Source of the DNA: Oscillospiraceae bacterium
Lineage (GTDB): Bacteria > Bacillota > Clostridia > Oscillospirales > Ruminococcaceae
Assembly (NCBI GenBank): GCA_017440425.1
Contig: JAFSHJ010000079.1
Location: forward strand, 1-9,757
DNA: 9,757 nt
Reading direction: 5' to 3'
A model generated the notes under the pieces. The model had not been told where the DNA came from. It saw only the letters and a program-made list of their open reading frames with translations, and ran no database searches. Positions 1-7,119 of this stretch are shown here, one piece after another; position 1 is the first letter of the stretch, and every line of letters begins with the position of its first letter. A program made the position numbers and the translations under genes.

Positions 1-20
1 AGCGGCGCAGGAGGTGCCTG

Positions 21-878
21 CTAAATACCCAGATATTCAGGGGTAAAGCAGGGAAAAACATCCAGGTTCTGTTTGCCGACTGCGGCATCATATTTCAGCA
101 GAGTCTCTCCGGGGGAAATGCCAAAGAAGGAACTGCCCCGATCGATGTATCGAATGGCATTCACACCGTTCAGTTCCACCCGCTTTTTGCCGGGCACGGT
201 ACAGAAAGAGAGCACATCCCCCTGCTGCAAAGTGATGTTTACTTTAAAGTAACATCCGCGGGAGATGTTGTATAGAACCGGATCGGTGACAGATCCGCGT
301 TCAGCGCGGAAAATCACGTTGAGTCCTACCTCACGGGAACCGGGGTTTGTGACGACAGCCTCCTGAAGAAGTTCACGGTAAGAAAGAGCCAAACCGTTGG
401 GCGGAATAACGAGGGGGAAGCTGAACATTCCAACAATACCTGCCATATTTTTTGAGAATTCAGCTGTGTCCTGCCAAAATGGAGAAGGACAGATCAGCGA
501 AACGGAGAAGGATGGGGGCGCAGCAACGTTTTTGTCGGTGAATGTAAAGGAGAGAAGCTCATAGGATATTTTACGGGAGACAGAACCGATTGTAGCAGTG
601 AGTACACCAGAGTGCAGGGGGTTGAAGAAATTTATAAGCTGATTGCGTGAGAGAAGGGCATTGTCCGGGGATAGACAGTAGCAGGAGAAAGAAAGGGTGC
701 GCGGAAGCAGCTTTTTGTCAACGACAACAGCACCGTCGAGTTGAACATTGGCGCTTAAACTCACCGAGCAAGTTGGAGCTTCGAAACCGGAATGCTCCGA
801 AATGATGAAATCGGAACCGCTGCCAAGTCGGAGAGTTTTACCGGAGGAAGCGAGGAGAAGAGAGAAAATTTCTTGCAT
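21..878 (-). CDS. Dit-like distal tail protein (Sipho_tail family)
   Basis: A 285-residue protein resembling the siphophage distal tail (Dit) family, which forms the hexameric ring joining the tail tube to the baseplate or receptor-binding proteins. Visible family features are an N-terminal beta-rich region, a PRTLSFSCYC strand (residues 59-68) like the conserved Dit 'R-x-hydrophobic' strand, NFFNPLHSGVLTA (83-95), where the family has its 'N-P...G.L' segment, and FSVSLICPSPFWQDT (124-138), like the typical 'L.C..P.W' segment. The remainder (about 145-285) is a beta-rich second domain. The ATG is preceded by AGGAGG with a 5-nt spacer, and that site overlaps the TAG of the upstream gene, so the two are tightly coupled. 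It is odd that it follows the tail-terminator-like gene directly, with no tube or tape-measure gene between. It could instead be another baseplate or tail-tip protein. Assigned from remembered family motifs, not a search. Confidence 0.6.
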   Translation of the reverse strand: MQEIFSLLLASSGKTLRLGSGSDFIISEHSGFEAPTCSVSLSANVQLDGAVVVDKKLLPRTLSFSCYCLSPDNALLSRNQLINFFNPLHSGVLTATIGSVSRKISYELLSFTFTDKNVAAPPSFSVSLICPSPFWQDTAEFSKNMAGIVGMFSFPLVIPPNGLALSYRELLQEAVVTNPGSREVGLNVIFRAERGSVTDPVLYNISRGCYFKVNITLQQGDVLSFCTVPGKKRVELNGVNAIRYIDRGSSFFGISPGETLLKYDAAVGKQNLDVFPCFTPEYLGI

Positions 879-887
879 TGTGTCCTC

Positions 888-1298
888 CTAAAAAGATGAG
901 TGATAATCAAGAGCAAGCTTGAGCTGATATTTGGCAGTCATGGAATCGGCATAATAGACGTATCCGTCGGAAAGGATGCGGCAGCAGATGGATTTTCTGC
1001 TGCCGTCAAGACGGGGGAGTGCAATGCCGGATTCGACCCATTGCCGAAGCAACTCTATAAGTTCTGCGTTTGTGGCATTGACGTCGGTGTCATCGGCATA
1101 GGGAAGACGTAAGGATATCAGGAAAACGTAGCGCTTTAGGAGCGAGCCGTCCGAAAAAGTTTTAAGAAGAGTGTCGCCGGAATTTTCTATGGCGCAGGTG
1201 AAAGGAGACTCCGAAAGATAGTCGACAGAAAAAACAAAGCCACCCAAATGCGGACATTGAATGAGCCAGTTCAAGAGTGTTTTGGATATGGATGTCAC
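888..1298 (-). CDS. tail terminator / minor capsid-like protein, GTG start
   Basis: A 136-residue protein similar in layout to the small phage proteins annotated as 'minor capsid protein' or tail terminator in Firmicutes siphophages, which cap the top of the tail or join it to the head. The shared pattern is a short N-terminal helix (about 1-14), a strand segment ending in RYVFLISLRLPYADD (56-70, the family's 'F...PY..D' motif), a helix with WVES (87-90), then SDGYVYYADSMTAKYQLKLALDY (110-132), like the C-terminal 'Y...Y.....Y' strand of the family. The frame stays open upstream to an ATG at 1328. I chose the GTG at 1298 because AGGAGGTGA lies 7 nt before it and overlaps the TAG of the upstream gene; the ATG has no such site. 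The last codons overlap the Shine-Dalgarno of the Dit-like gene. Confidence 0.6.
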   Translation of the reverse strand: MTSISKTLLNWLIQCPHLGGFVFSVDYLSESPFTCAIENSGDTLLKTFSDGSLLKRYVFLISLRLPYADDTDVNATNAELIELLRQWVESGIALPRLDGSRKSICCRILSDGYVYYADSMTAKYQLKLALDYHSSF

Positions 1299-1309
1299 GG
1301 TGTCACCTC

Positions 1310-1669
1310 CTACGCAATAAGTCGCCAATGAGGAAAGACTTCGGCGAAATTATCGGCTGTGCGGCGGTTGTCTCGGACAGACTGTACACGGGCGCAGTTT
1401 TCAGAGCACAAAAATTCGGAGGCAGAAATGCTTCCAGAGAGCTCGCCTCGGAAAATATAGTCGCCGACACGGGGAATAACATCTGTGGGAAGTGCATTGG
1501 CAGGAATACGCACGCTGATGTTGTACTGGGTTATAACACCGTTGTCGGTCAACTCCAAAGCGCGGTAGCCGGACCAGCTTGCACCGCGTATAACAACGGG
1601 AGTGTATTCGGTACCGCTTTTTTGAGAGCTGTGGCAAATCAAAGTAATGGTTTCGTTACATAAAAACAT
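1310..1669 (-). CDS. head-closure / minor structural protein (DUF6751-like)
   Basis: A 119-residue phage structural protein that resembles the short head-completion proteins found after the connector gene in Clostridia prophages. These are beta-barrel stopper-like proteins that seal the packaged head and form the tail interface. Recognisable elements are an N-terminal ITLICHSS strand, VVIRGASWSGY (25-35; relatives carry a 'V.I.G..W' motif), YNISVRIPA (49-57), VGDYIFRGEL (67-76; 'GDYIV.G'), and a C-terminal DNRR....HWR block (99-116) typical of the DUF6751-type family. The ATG at 1669 has AAGGAGG upstream with a short spacer and lies 15 nt after the connector gene's stop. The operon position (connector, this gene, terminator-like gene) supports a head-to-tail interface role. 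Family name given from memory of the C-terminal motif. Confidence 0.6.
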   Translation of the reverse strand: MFLCNETITLICHSSQKSGTEYTPVVIRGASWSGYRALELTDNGVITQYNISVRIPANALPTDVIPRVGDYIFRGELSGSISASEFLCSENCARVQSVRDNRRTADNFAEVFPHWRLIA

Positions 1670-1684
1670 AGTGCCTCCTTGAAA

Positions 1685-2101
1685 TCAGTTGTTGCCGCAA
1701 TATAAAAGACCGGTGGAACCAAGCCAAAACATCGCCGCAGAATAAAGAGGGTCTGCGGCAGATGTGGAGGTGTTGGCGGAATTGGAATTCGGCTCATGAT
1801 AGGCAACTTCAAAACCGTCGTTTTTGATGGATGAGATGGTGCCGTGATCAAAACCGCCGGAAGCTGATGCGGATGCAAGCAGATCGGTGACAGCACAGAG
1901 GCAGAAGGCAAGGTTGTCTCTTCGTTTGTCATTTTCTGCAACGGAGGCGGCTCTGCCAAATGTCAAAGAGTTGATGTATGTGCAGGCACGGAGGGCGAAT
2001 TTTTCAAATTCGCCCTCGGAGAGAGTGCCGCGCCAGACAGTAGAATAAAAAAGATAGTCGGTGTAGATAACTGTCACCTCCAAATCAAAAATGCGGATCA
2101 C
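1685..2101 (-). CDS. head-tail connector / DNA-packaging adaptor (gp6-like)
   Basis: Up to 138 residues, similar to the all-helical head-tail adaptor proteins (gp6/gp15 class) that bind beneath the portal as a ring after packaging. The typical pattern is visible: a YTDYLFYSTVWRG segment near the N-terminus (13-25), then FEKFALRACTYINSLTFGR (33-51), matching the family's 'E...A.RA..YID..T.GR' motif, followed by a helix with LAFCLCAVTDLL. The start is uncertain. The GTG at 2101 overlaps the capsid stop by 4 nt (GTGA) but has no Shine-Dalgarno. A strong GGAGGTGA lies at 2074-2081 inside the frame, and the only codons at proper spacing after it are GTT and ATC (2066-2068). Translation could begin by coupling at 2101, or at the rare ATC near 2068, which would match the usual family N-terminus better. 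Confidence 0.65.
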   Translation of the reverse strand: MIRIFDLEVTVIYTDYLFYSTVWRGTLSEGEFEKFALRACTYINSLTFGRAASVAENDKRRDNLAFCLCAVTDLLASASASGGFDHGTISSIKNDGFEVAYHEPNSNSANTSTSAADPLYSAAMFWLGSTGLLYCGNN

Positions 2102-3264
2102 ATAAGTGTAACGGTGATGGTTGCAGCCTGGGAGGTAACGGTCACATCGCCTGTCTTGGTTGTGAGACCACGCTTTTTGACGGAATAGGTGTAATCACCG
2201 GGGAGGAGGCTGAACACAGCTTCGCCGCTGTCGTTGGTCTTGACTCTTGCACCGGAAATTTCAGCATATGCACCTGCCACGGCAGCACCGTCGGCATCGG
2301 TTACCTTAACGGTGAGGTTTGTCGTGGTAACGGGAGTGGTGGGTTCAATGTAGGCAAAGGGACAGAAGGTGCGTTCGCTGTTCATTCGGGTAGCATAGTT
2401 GGGAAGTGCCCAGCCCATGCGGAAGACTACACGCAAAGCGACCATATCCTGCTGGGCAAGGTTGTAGACGATATCCTTTGTTGCGGGATCCTGAATAACA
2501 CCCTGGTCAAGCAGCTTTACAGTAACATCCTGACGGATGGAATAGACTGCCTGACTCCAATCACCCACAACAAGCTGTGCGGAAGAGGTGTCAAAGCTGC
2601 CGTTGAGGGGGAAGTAGAGAGGGGCTCCGTCGAGGGAATACTGGGAGGGACCGGTGATATCGGATTTGAAGAGAGGTGCTTCGGAACCGTCTTTGATGCT
2701 TCTGAGTTTTGCACGCATGGCAACAGATGCAACACCGCCATTGACAAGATATCCGCCCTGCTCAACCATGGAGATAACACCGTTCTCACCGAGGAGGGTG
2801 TCATAATCCACAGTTGCGCCGGAGACATTGTTGCCTGCCTGGCGTGCACGGGTGATGATATCGGCAGACCACTCTGCAGGACGGTCGATACCGAAGATGA
2901 CCGCTTCGTCAACACGCTTGCCGATAGCCTCGATAATACGGGGCTTGATCTCACCCATAATGTCGAAATCCGCATCGTCGATTACAGATTCGGACATGGG
3001 GATAATTACGGCAAGTTCGGCTGCAGTCATGGTCACGTTATCCCAGCACTGTTCGGATGTCTGCTTAAGACCGTTGTCACCGCCAACCCAGTATGCCATG
3101 GGAAGCATATCAAGCACGGGGATGCGTGTCTGTTTGGTAGTCATATTGGGAAGACGGCGGGCAAGACGCATAAAGATAGAGCCGTTGGGCATATCCTGCG
3201 CAATGTATTCGCTGAGCTGTTCCTGAATAAGGGTTTCTGCTGCTTCTTTGTTAATGATAGACAT
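2098..3264 (-). CDS. major capsid protein, HK97 fold, with C-terminal Ig-like domain
   Basis: A 388-residue major capsid protein. The N-terminal helix (residues 1-37), an E-loop-like stretch with WVGGDNGLKQTS (59-70), the long spine-helix region MSESVIDDADFDIMGEIK (90-107) followed by EAIGKRVDEAVIFG (112-125), and a P/A-domain core to about residue 306 fit HK97-fold capsids that use a GP20-type scaffold. After a Thr/Pro linker (308-315) there is an extra domain of about 75 residues (315-388). Its pattern, TVKVTDADGAAVAGA, then KTNDSGEAVFSLLPGDY, ending VTVTSQAATITVTL, is that of carboxypeptidase-regulatory-like or Ig-like folds; it probably projects from the capsid surface. The ATG at 3264 was chosen because AGGAGG lies 8 nt upstream. 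The frame is open 29 codons further, but the ATG at 3351 has no separated ribosome binding site. The stop overlaps the next frame. Confidence 0.85.
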   Translation of the reverse strand: MSIINKEAAETLIQEQLSEYIAQDMPNGSIFMRLARRLPNMTTKQTRIPVLDMLPMAYWVGGDNGLKQTSEQCWDNVTMTAAELAVIIPMSESVIDDADFDIMGEIKPRIIEAIGKRVDEAVIFGIDRPAEWSADIITRARQAGNNVSGATVDYDTLLGENGVISMVEQGGYLVNGGVASVAMRAKLRSIKDGSEAPLFKSDITGPSQYSLDGAPLYFPLNGSFDTSSAQLVVGDWSQAVYSIRQDVTVKLLDQGVIQDPATKDIVYNLAQQDMVALRVVFRMGWALPNYATRMNSERTFCPFAYIEPTTPVTTTNLTVKVTDADGAAVAGAYAEISGARVKTNDSGEAVFSLLPGDYTYSVKKRGLTTKTGDVTVTSQAATITVTLM

Positions 3265-3375
3265 AGGTAGATCCTCCTGAATAAAATGTTTTTTGTGGTT
3301 TGCGGTTGGATGAATTCGGGCGGAGCACGGACAGAGTTCATATAGGCTCATCCTTTACAGTGAGTGTTTATGATA

Positions 3376-3987
3376 TCAGCGTTTGAGGACAGACCTCAAC
3401 GCATCGTTGACTGCACTGCTCGAGGAAATGCTGCGTCCGCTTTGTCTAATGCCGGAGCGGATGGGTGCTTCGAGCTCAAACAGATAACTTTTGGCTTTTT
3501 TTAGTGCGCGAAGCTGCTCATCAATGCCAACGACCTTGCCGCTGTTATATTTCAATGCGTCAAAATTGATAAAAGGTCGCACAGCTTCCACGTCACGGGC
3601 ACGCGCCGCCGAGATGGCAAGGTCTACTGCGTGGCTGAGCCTTTCCGCATCAAGTTCGGCGGTGTGCTGAGAGCGAAGGTGGTCCAGCTCATTCTGCAGG
3701 GTTAGTATCTGCTCCGATTCGTCGGTGCAGACGGCAGTTTCGGAGCCGGACCGAGCTTCATACATCCCCGCCGCTCTGCCGACAGACGGTTTACCGTCTG
3801 CGGCAAGGACACAGTCCTCCGCGGAGCCTTGCTGCTCCGCGAGAGCGGCGGGGGTAGTGGGAAGCTCGGGCTCATGGGAAGAGAGAGAAGCTGTGTTGAC
3901 GTAGTGAAGATTTGAAGATTCGAGACGGGCGATAAGCTCATCGAAGAATAAAGCATCCTCGCCGAAGATTTGTTTAAGCTGTTCCAT
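3376..3987 (-). CDS. capsid scaffolding protein (phage GP20-type) carrying a palindromic insertion
   Basis: A 203-residue scaffold of the phage minor structural protein GP20 type, which guides capsid assembly and is later released. The N-terminus (MEQLKQIFGEDALFFDELIARL) and the second half fit the family: a charged coiled-coil stretch (about 90-120), SHAVDLAISAARARDVEAVRPFINFD (117-142), then VVGIDEQLRALKKAKSYLFE (152-171), the family's hallmark 'K..GL.EQ...LK....YLFE' region. Residues about 40-79 are unlike a coiled-coil scaffold, being Ala/Gly/Ser-rich with Cys. They are encoded by a long nested palindrome (3751-3869), which suggests an in-frame insertion tolerated in a flexible loop. The ATG follows AAGGAGG with a 7-nt spacer. 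It sits between portal and capsid genes, the usual place. There is no separate protease gene and no Mu gpF-like minor head gene. Confidence 0.8.
   Translation of the reverse strand: MEQLKQIFGEDALFFDELIARLESSNLHYVNTASLSSHEPELPTTPAALAEQQGSAEDCVLAADGKPSVGRAAGMYEARSGSETAVCTDESEQILTLQNELDHLRSQHTAELDAERLSHAVDLAISAARARDVEAVRPFINFDALKYNSGKVVGIDEQLRALKKAKSYLFELEAPIRSGIRQSGRSISSSSAVNDALRSVLKR
3751..3869. repeat. nested palindromic element inside the scaffold gene
   Basis: Read directly on the plus strand. The outer arms CCGAGCTTC (3751-3759) and GAAGCTCGG (3861-3869) are perfect complements. A second stem of 12 perfect pairs follows, CCCCGCCGCTCT (3766-3777) with AGAGCGGCGGGG (3842-3853). Inside it are three hairpins. 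One is GCCG plus CAGACGG (3778-3789, one bulged A) with CCGTCTG plus CGGC (3794-3804). The second is AGGAC (3806-3810) with GTCCT (3814-3818). The third is CGCGGAGC (3820-3827) with GCTCCGCG (3834-3841). The core is thus an 88-nt four-way, cloverleaf-like fold, far more pairing than codon use would give by chance. It is translated in frame as scaffold residues about 40-79. It resembles mobile palindromic elements that insert into genes (as in Rickettsia), but whether it is a multicopy element cannot be told from this window. Confidence 0.8.
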
Positions 3988-4022
3988 GGAATATCCTCCT
4001 TAATGTGTAAATAGATGGTGTG

Positions 4023-5348
4023 TTATTCGGAGAGTGTGAGGGGATACCACTTCTGGCGGTATTCCTCGCGGGACATCAGCCCGTCGCGTACCTCCTGCAT
4101 GTTGCGTTCACGCTCCGAGACAGAATCCTCAATAATGCTGTCATCAAAGAGGATGTCGACGGAGAAAGAGTCGAGAGGGAAGCCGAGGAGCAGCGCAATG
4201 GCCTTGCAAAGAGAGACAAGGGCATCTGCGAGGATAAGCTCGTGCTTGCGAATGTTCTGATAGAGTTCGGAACGTGCAGAGATGACCTCGGTGGCAGTTT
4301 TAACGGTGCCGGATTCAAAGCGGTATCGGGCAGCACCCATGCCGCACTTCATGGAAAGCGCAGAAAGGAAGGTCTTGAGAGCTGTTTCGTGGGCATCGGA
4401 GCGAAGATCCATGTTGATCTCCTGAAGTTGCCCGCTGCAGTCGGCGGAGGAGTTGACGGCGAAAAATTCGGTGTCGTTGGAATCGAAAACGGGGAGGGTG
4501 ATGCCGTCGGCCTCCATTTCGATCTGTGCAAAGGACATTGGCACGATCAGACGCTTTTTACCCAGCCTGAACTCGTTGCAGTAGCTGTCGAAGATGAGGT
4601 CGATGCCTTCCAGCTGGTCGATAGCGTTGGCAAAAACCGAAATACCCATGGGCGAATCGGGGTCGATGTTGTTAACGGTGTTGGGGCGGATGATCTGGAA
4701 AAGAGGCAGGGGAGAATCGGTGCACCAAACCTCCGCCACACCGTCGGGAAGAGAAGCTGGTGTAAGCACGCCGGAAGAGGAAAGTGTAAAGACATGGTTT
4801 TCGATCACATAACAGCCGTGGTCGTCCAATGTGTGAAGATTGAGATAGATGACCTCTCTGTTTCCGATAAGGCGGGAGGATGCAAAAGCGCATTCGGTAA
4901 CGGTGCCGCCGCAGTAGCTGAGAGGGAAGATCATATCACTGCGGATAAAATCGATAACGGGCCTGCCGTTTTCAAGAAATTCCACAAAAGCACCGGTGCC
5001 GAGAGCAAAGGTAAGCTCGATAAGTTGGTTTGCACGCCAGCGGAAGTGATTGTCACCCAAAACCTTGCTCACAGCAGCAGATACCTCGGGGTTGTCAATG
5101 TTAATGCCAACCTTTTCGTTGAGGAGCAGGTTAGCCCAGTCCTCACAGATGCATTTTGCCATGCCGAGGGAGCGGCGTTCACGGGAGATGCGCTCGCGAC
5201 CGTTGTATTGGCGGTATCGGTGGAAGCTGGCAACCTTGCCACGATACCAGCTTTGCCAAGTGTTAAGTCGTGAGTAATACTCCTCAGAAGGCAGAGAGTA
5301 TCCTCTGCCGCGCAGATATTTAACAATTTCTCGCATATGTTCTTTCAT
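4023..5348 (-). CDS. phage portal protein (SPP1-type)
   Basis: A 441-residue portal protein, which forms the dodecameric ring at one capsid vertex through which DNA is pumped and to which the connector binds. Family evidence: RRSLGMAKCICEDWANLLLNEKV (58-80), the conserved helix of A118/SPP1-like portals; FALGTGAFVEF (114-124); SPMGISVFANAIDQLEGIDL (232-251), followed by DSYCNEFRLGKKR (254-266), the characteristic core; and VKTATEVISARSELYQNIRKHE (349-370), the long wing/crown helix. Length is normal for the family. The ATG at 5348 has AGGAGG 7 nt upstream; the Met at codon 5 has no better site. The gene is 40 nt after terminase large and about 35 nt before the scaffold gene, the classical packaging order. 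Confidence 0.9.
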   Translation of the reverse strand: MKEHMREIVKYLRGRGYSLPSEEYYSRLNTWQSWYRGKVASFHRYRQYNGRERISRERRSLGMAKCICEDWANLLLNEKVGINIDNPEVSAAVSKVLGDNHFRWRANQLIELTFALGTGAFVEFLENGRPVIDFIRSDMIFPLSYCGGTVTECAFASSRLIGNREVIYLNLHTLDDHGCYVIENHVFTLSSSGVLTPASLPDGVAEVWCTDSPLPLFQIIRPNTVNNIDPDSPMGISVFANAIDQLEGIDLIFDSYCNEFRLGKKRLIVPMSFAQIEMEADGITLPVFDSNDTEFFAVNSSADCSGQLQEINMDLRSDAHETALKTFLSALSMKCGMGAARYRFESGTVKTATEVISARSELYQNIRKHELILADALVSLCKAIALLLGFPLDSFSVDILFDDSIIEDSVSERERNMQEVRDGLMSREEYRQKWYPLTLSE

Positions 5349-5388
5349 AGTGTGCCTCCTGTTTTATGTAATGTTTTTTGTTGCGGAT

Positions 5389-6630
5389 TCAGCGGTTGCT
5401 GCGCCCAAGTGTGAATGCCGGGAACATGGATTCGGCAGCATATTCCATGCTGTCAAGGCTGTCGATGTTTACAGTACCGTCGTCCAGCCGCTCATCACGG
5501 GCAGAAACAGAATTGGAGGAGTAGACCGCATCACACATGGCATTGCGTGTGTGGACGCAGTGGGAGAGAATGCGGAAGCGGTCGTGGGAGATGAGAGAGT
5601 TGAAAAAGGCGATTCGTTCGTGGATGGGACGTTTCTGAGCGTTCCTGATGTCAACGCGTATCCCGGAGCGGCGGATCGCGACGGTAAGCCCTTCTATAAG
5701 GGTCTGCTCGGCGCTGTCGCAAAACACCTCGTAAATGCGGTATTGCGATTTGGCGCGGCGGAGAAAAGAGATGAAAGCAGATTCAAGCTGGGCGGGAGAA
5801 AGCCTCCCGTCCGTAATGTTGTTGTGGTAAAACTCATCCAGCACCACAAGATTTTCAAAGCCTTGGGTGGCACCGATGAGGGTGAAGCTGTGGGCAGAGC
5901 GGGTGCCGCCGAAATCCACACCCATGACCGCATAGCGGATGGGAGGAGGAGAGGTGACGGTGAAGCGGGCAGGGTCATCCGCAAAGAGGGGATAGACGCA
6001 GCCCTCGGCGGCTACCCAAAGCCCGTTGACATATCGGTCGTAGAAAACCGTGCCGAAATATTCCTTTTTAATGGCATCACGGACGGTCTCGTCAAGGAAA
6101 GGGTTGTCGTCAATGGTGTAGTGCTGGTGAAAGATGTCCGCATCGGAGGAGAGAAACTTCTTGAACCAATGTCCGGGCGCATCAGGGTTGCAGGTGCCGT
6201 CAAAAATGCTGTAGGACTTGTCCAGACGGGACTTTAGCATATTGAAAACATTTTCGTTCCAGGTAACTATCTCGTCACCGTAGCAATATTTGACAGAGCA
6301 GCCTCGCAGACGGTCGGCCTGATCGGCTTTGTCTGCGCCAATGCAGTGAGCAGTCTCACCAAAAAGCCGCACGGTGCCGTCGGATCGGATGTCGCCCACA
6401 AGAACGTCACCCCAAACGGAGCGCAGCGGCTCAATTATGTTGCGCTGCAGCGTTCCTCGGGTGTTGCCGATGAGAACGATAAGCCCATCCTTTCCGGCAA
6501 GTGAGCGGATGCGCTTGGGAATAATGAAATAATCGAGATAGGTCTTGCCGGAGCGGGTGGCACCGGTCTTGATGTTCCAGCGCCGCACGGCACATTCAAG
6601 ATACTCTCGCTGTTTTTGAGAAAAATTCAT
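5389..6630 (-). CDS. terminase large subunit (packaging ATPase and nuclease)
   Basis: A 413-residue large terminase, the motor that cuts concatemeric phage DNA and pumps it into the procapsid through the portal. The ATPase domain shows Walker A GATRSGKT (23-30), Walker B YCYGDE (115-120, with the catalytic DE pair) and the coupling motif DGTCNPDAPGHW (144-155). The RNase H-like nuclease domain begins at VMGVDFGGTRSAHS (235-248, first acidic residue D239), continues with VFCDSAEQT (302-310, D305), and has a third acidic cluster NIDSLDSMEYA (388-398). All key residues are present, so it looks active. Length is typical of the PBSX/SPP1-like group. The ATG at 6630 follows CGGAG with a 7-nt spacer, and the gene starts 36 nt after the small subunit ends. 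Confidence 0.93.
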   Translation of the reverse strand: MNFSQKQREYLECAVRRWNIKTGATRSGKTYLDYFIIPKRIRSLAGKDGLIVLIGNTRGTLQRNIIEPLRSVWGDVLVGDIRSDGTVRLFGETAHCIGADKADQADRLRGCSVKYCYGDEIVTWNENVFNMLKSRLDKSYSIFDGTCNPDAPGHWFKKFLSSDADIFHQHYTIDDNPFLDETVRDAIKKEYFGTVFYDRYVNGLWVAAEGCVYPLFADDPARFTVTSPPPIRYAVMGVDFGGTRSAHSFTLIGATQGFENLVVLDEFYHNNITDGRLSPAQLESAFISFLRRAKSQYRIYEVFCDSAEQTLIEGLTVAIRRSGIRVDIRNAQKRPIHERIAFFNSLISHDRFRILSHCVHTRNAMCDAVYSSNSVSARDERLDDGTVNIDSLDSMEYAAESMFPAFTLGRSNR

Positions 6631-6666
6631 GGCATAACTCCGTATATATAATGTATAAAAGCCTGC

Positions 6667-7095
6667 TCACAGCTCCTCCAGTATCTCGTCCAGCTTGCGC
6701 AGGCTCTCTGCCTCAACCATGTCAGGCTTTTCGCACCAAAGCTCGGGACAGCGGTTTTTCAGCCACATGGAGATGGCGCTCACGCTGGGTGGAACATCCT
6801 TCACAATGGTGGTGGTCTCGGTGCCGCTCTTGTTTTCTTTAATTCGTTCTTCACGGCTTTTGAAACCCACCGCAAGCCGGTGCAGAGCATCCTCCACCTC
6901 AAGGTCGTATACCTGCTGAGAACGTGACACAGCCTCTGCAATTTCGGGAGAACGCTTTTTCCATTGCTTCAGGGTGGAGGCGGAAACTCCGCAGTGAGCG
7001 GCAATTGCATTGTCATCCAAACCCTCCCGTGCCCATGCGGAGAGCAGCAGCAGGCCGTCGCTGCTGCACCAATAAGAAAAGTTGGATTTTTTCAT
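6667..7095 (-). CDS. terminase small subunit
   Basis: A 142-residue small terminase, the DNA-recognition partner that binds the packaging site and loads the large subunit. Residues about 18-50 form a helix-turn-helix (WAREGLDDNAIAAHCGVSAS followed by TLKQWKKRSPEI), the standard N-terminal domain. The linker has EVEDALHRLAVGF (66-78) and a charged segment with ERIKENKSGTETTTIVKDVPP (83-103). Then comes AISMWLKNRCPELW (107-120), the typical 'WLKNR.P..W' oligomerisation helix. The ATG at 7095 has AAGGAG 8 nt upstream. The neighbours are the Cys-rich small gene 24 nt upstream and the large terminase 36 nt downstream. The coding DNA has a short GCAGCAGC/GCTGCTGC inverted repeat that codon use can explain. 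Confidence 0.88.
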   Translation of the reverse strand: MKKSNFSYWCSSDGLLLLSAWAREGLDDNAIAAHCGVSASTLKQWKKRSPEIAEAVSRSQQVYDLEVEDALHRLAVGFKSREERIKENKSGTETTTIVKDVPPSVSAISMWLKNRCPELWCEKPDMVEAESLRKLDEILEEL

Positions 7096-7119
7096 CTGAT
7101 GTACTCCTTGGCAATGGGA

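Noticed and set aside
3265..3351. 29-codon N-terminal extension of the capsid frame, and an overlapping 66-codon frame (3141-3341)
   Set aside because: The capsid ATG at 3264 has an ideal AGGAGG at 8 nt and fits the family N-terminus. The ATG at 3351 directly abuts its only purine-rich stretch. The 66-codon frame overlaps the capsid gene out of frame.
4020..5273. 417-codon open frame on the plus strand, antisense to the portal gene
   Set aside because: It mirrors the portal gene in a frame kept open by codon composition, has no ribosome binding site or family resemblance, and the portal is certain.
5350..6237. 295-codon open frame on the plus strand, antisense to terminase large
   Set aside because: It is the antisense shadow of a gene with intact ATPase and nuclease motifs; the translation is low-complexity V/G/A-rich and resembles nothing known.
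7026..7062. Inverted repeat GCAGCAGC / GCTGCTGC in terminase small
   Set aside because: Explained by Ser/Leu codons in the coding sequence; no loop or flank signature of a regulatory element.
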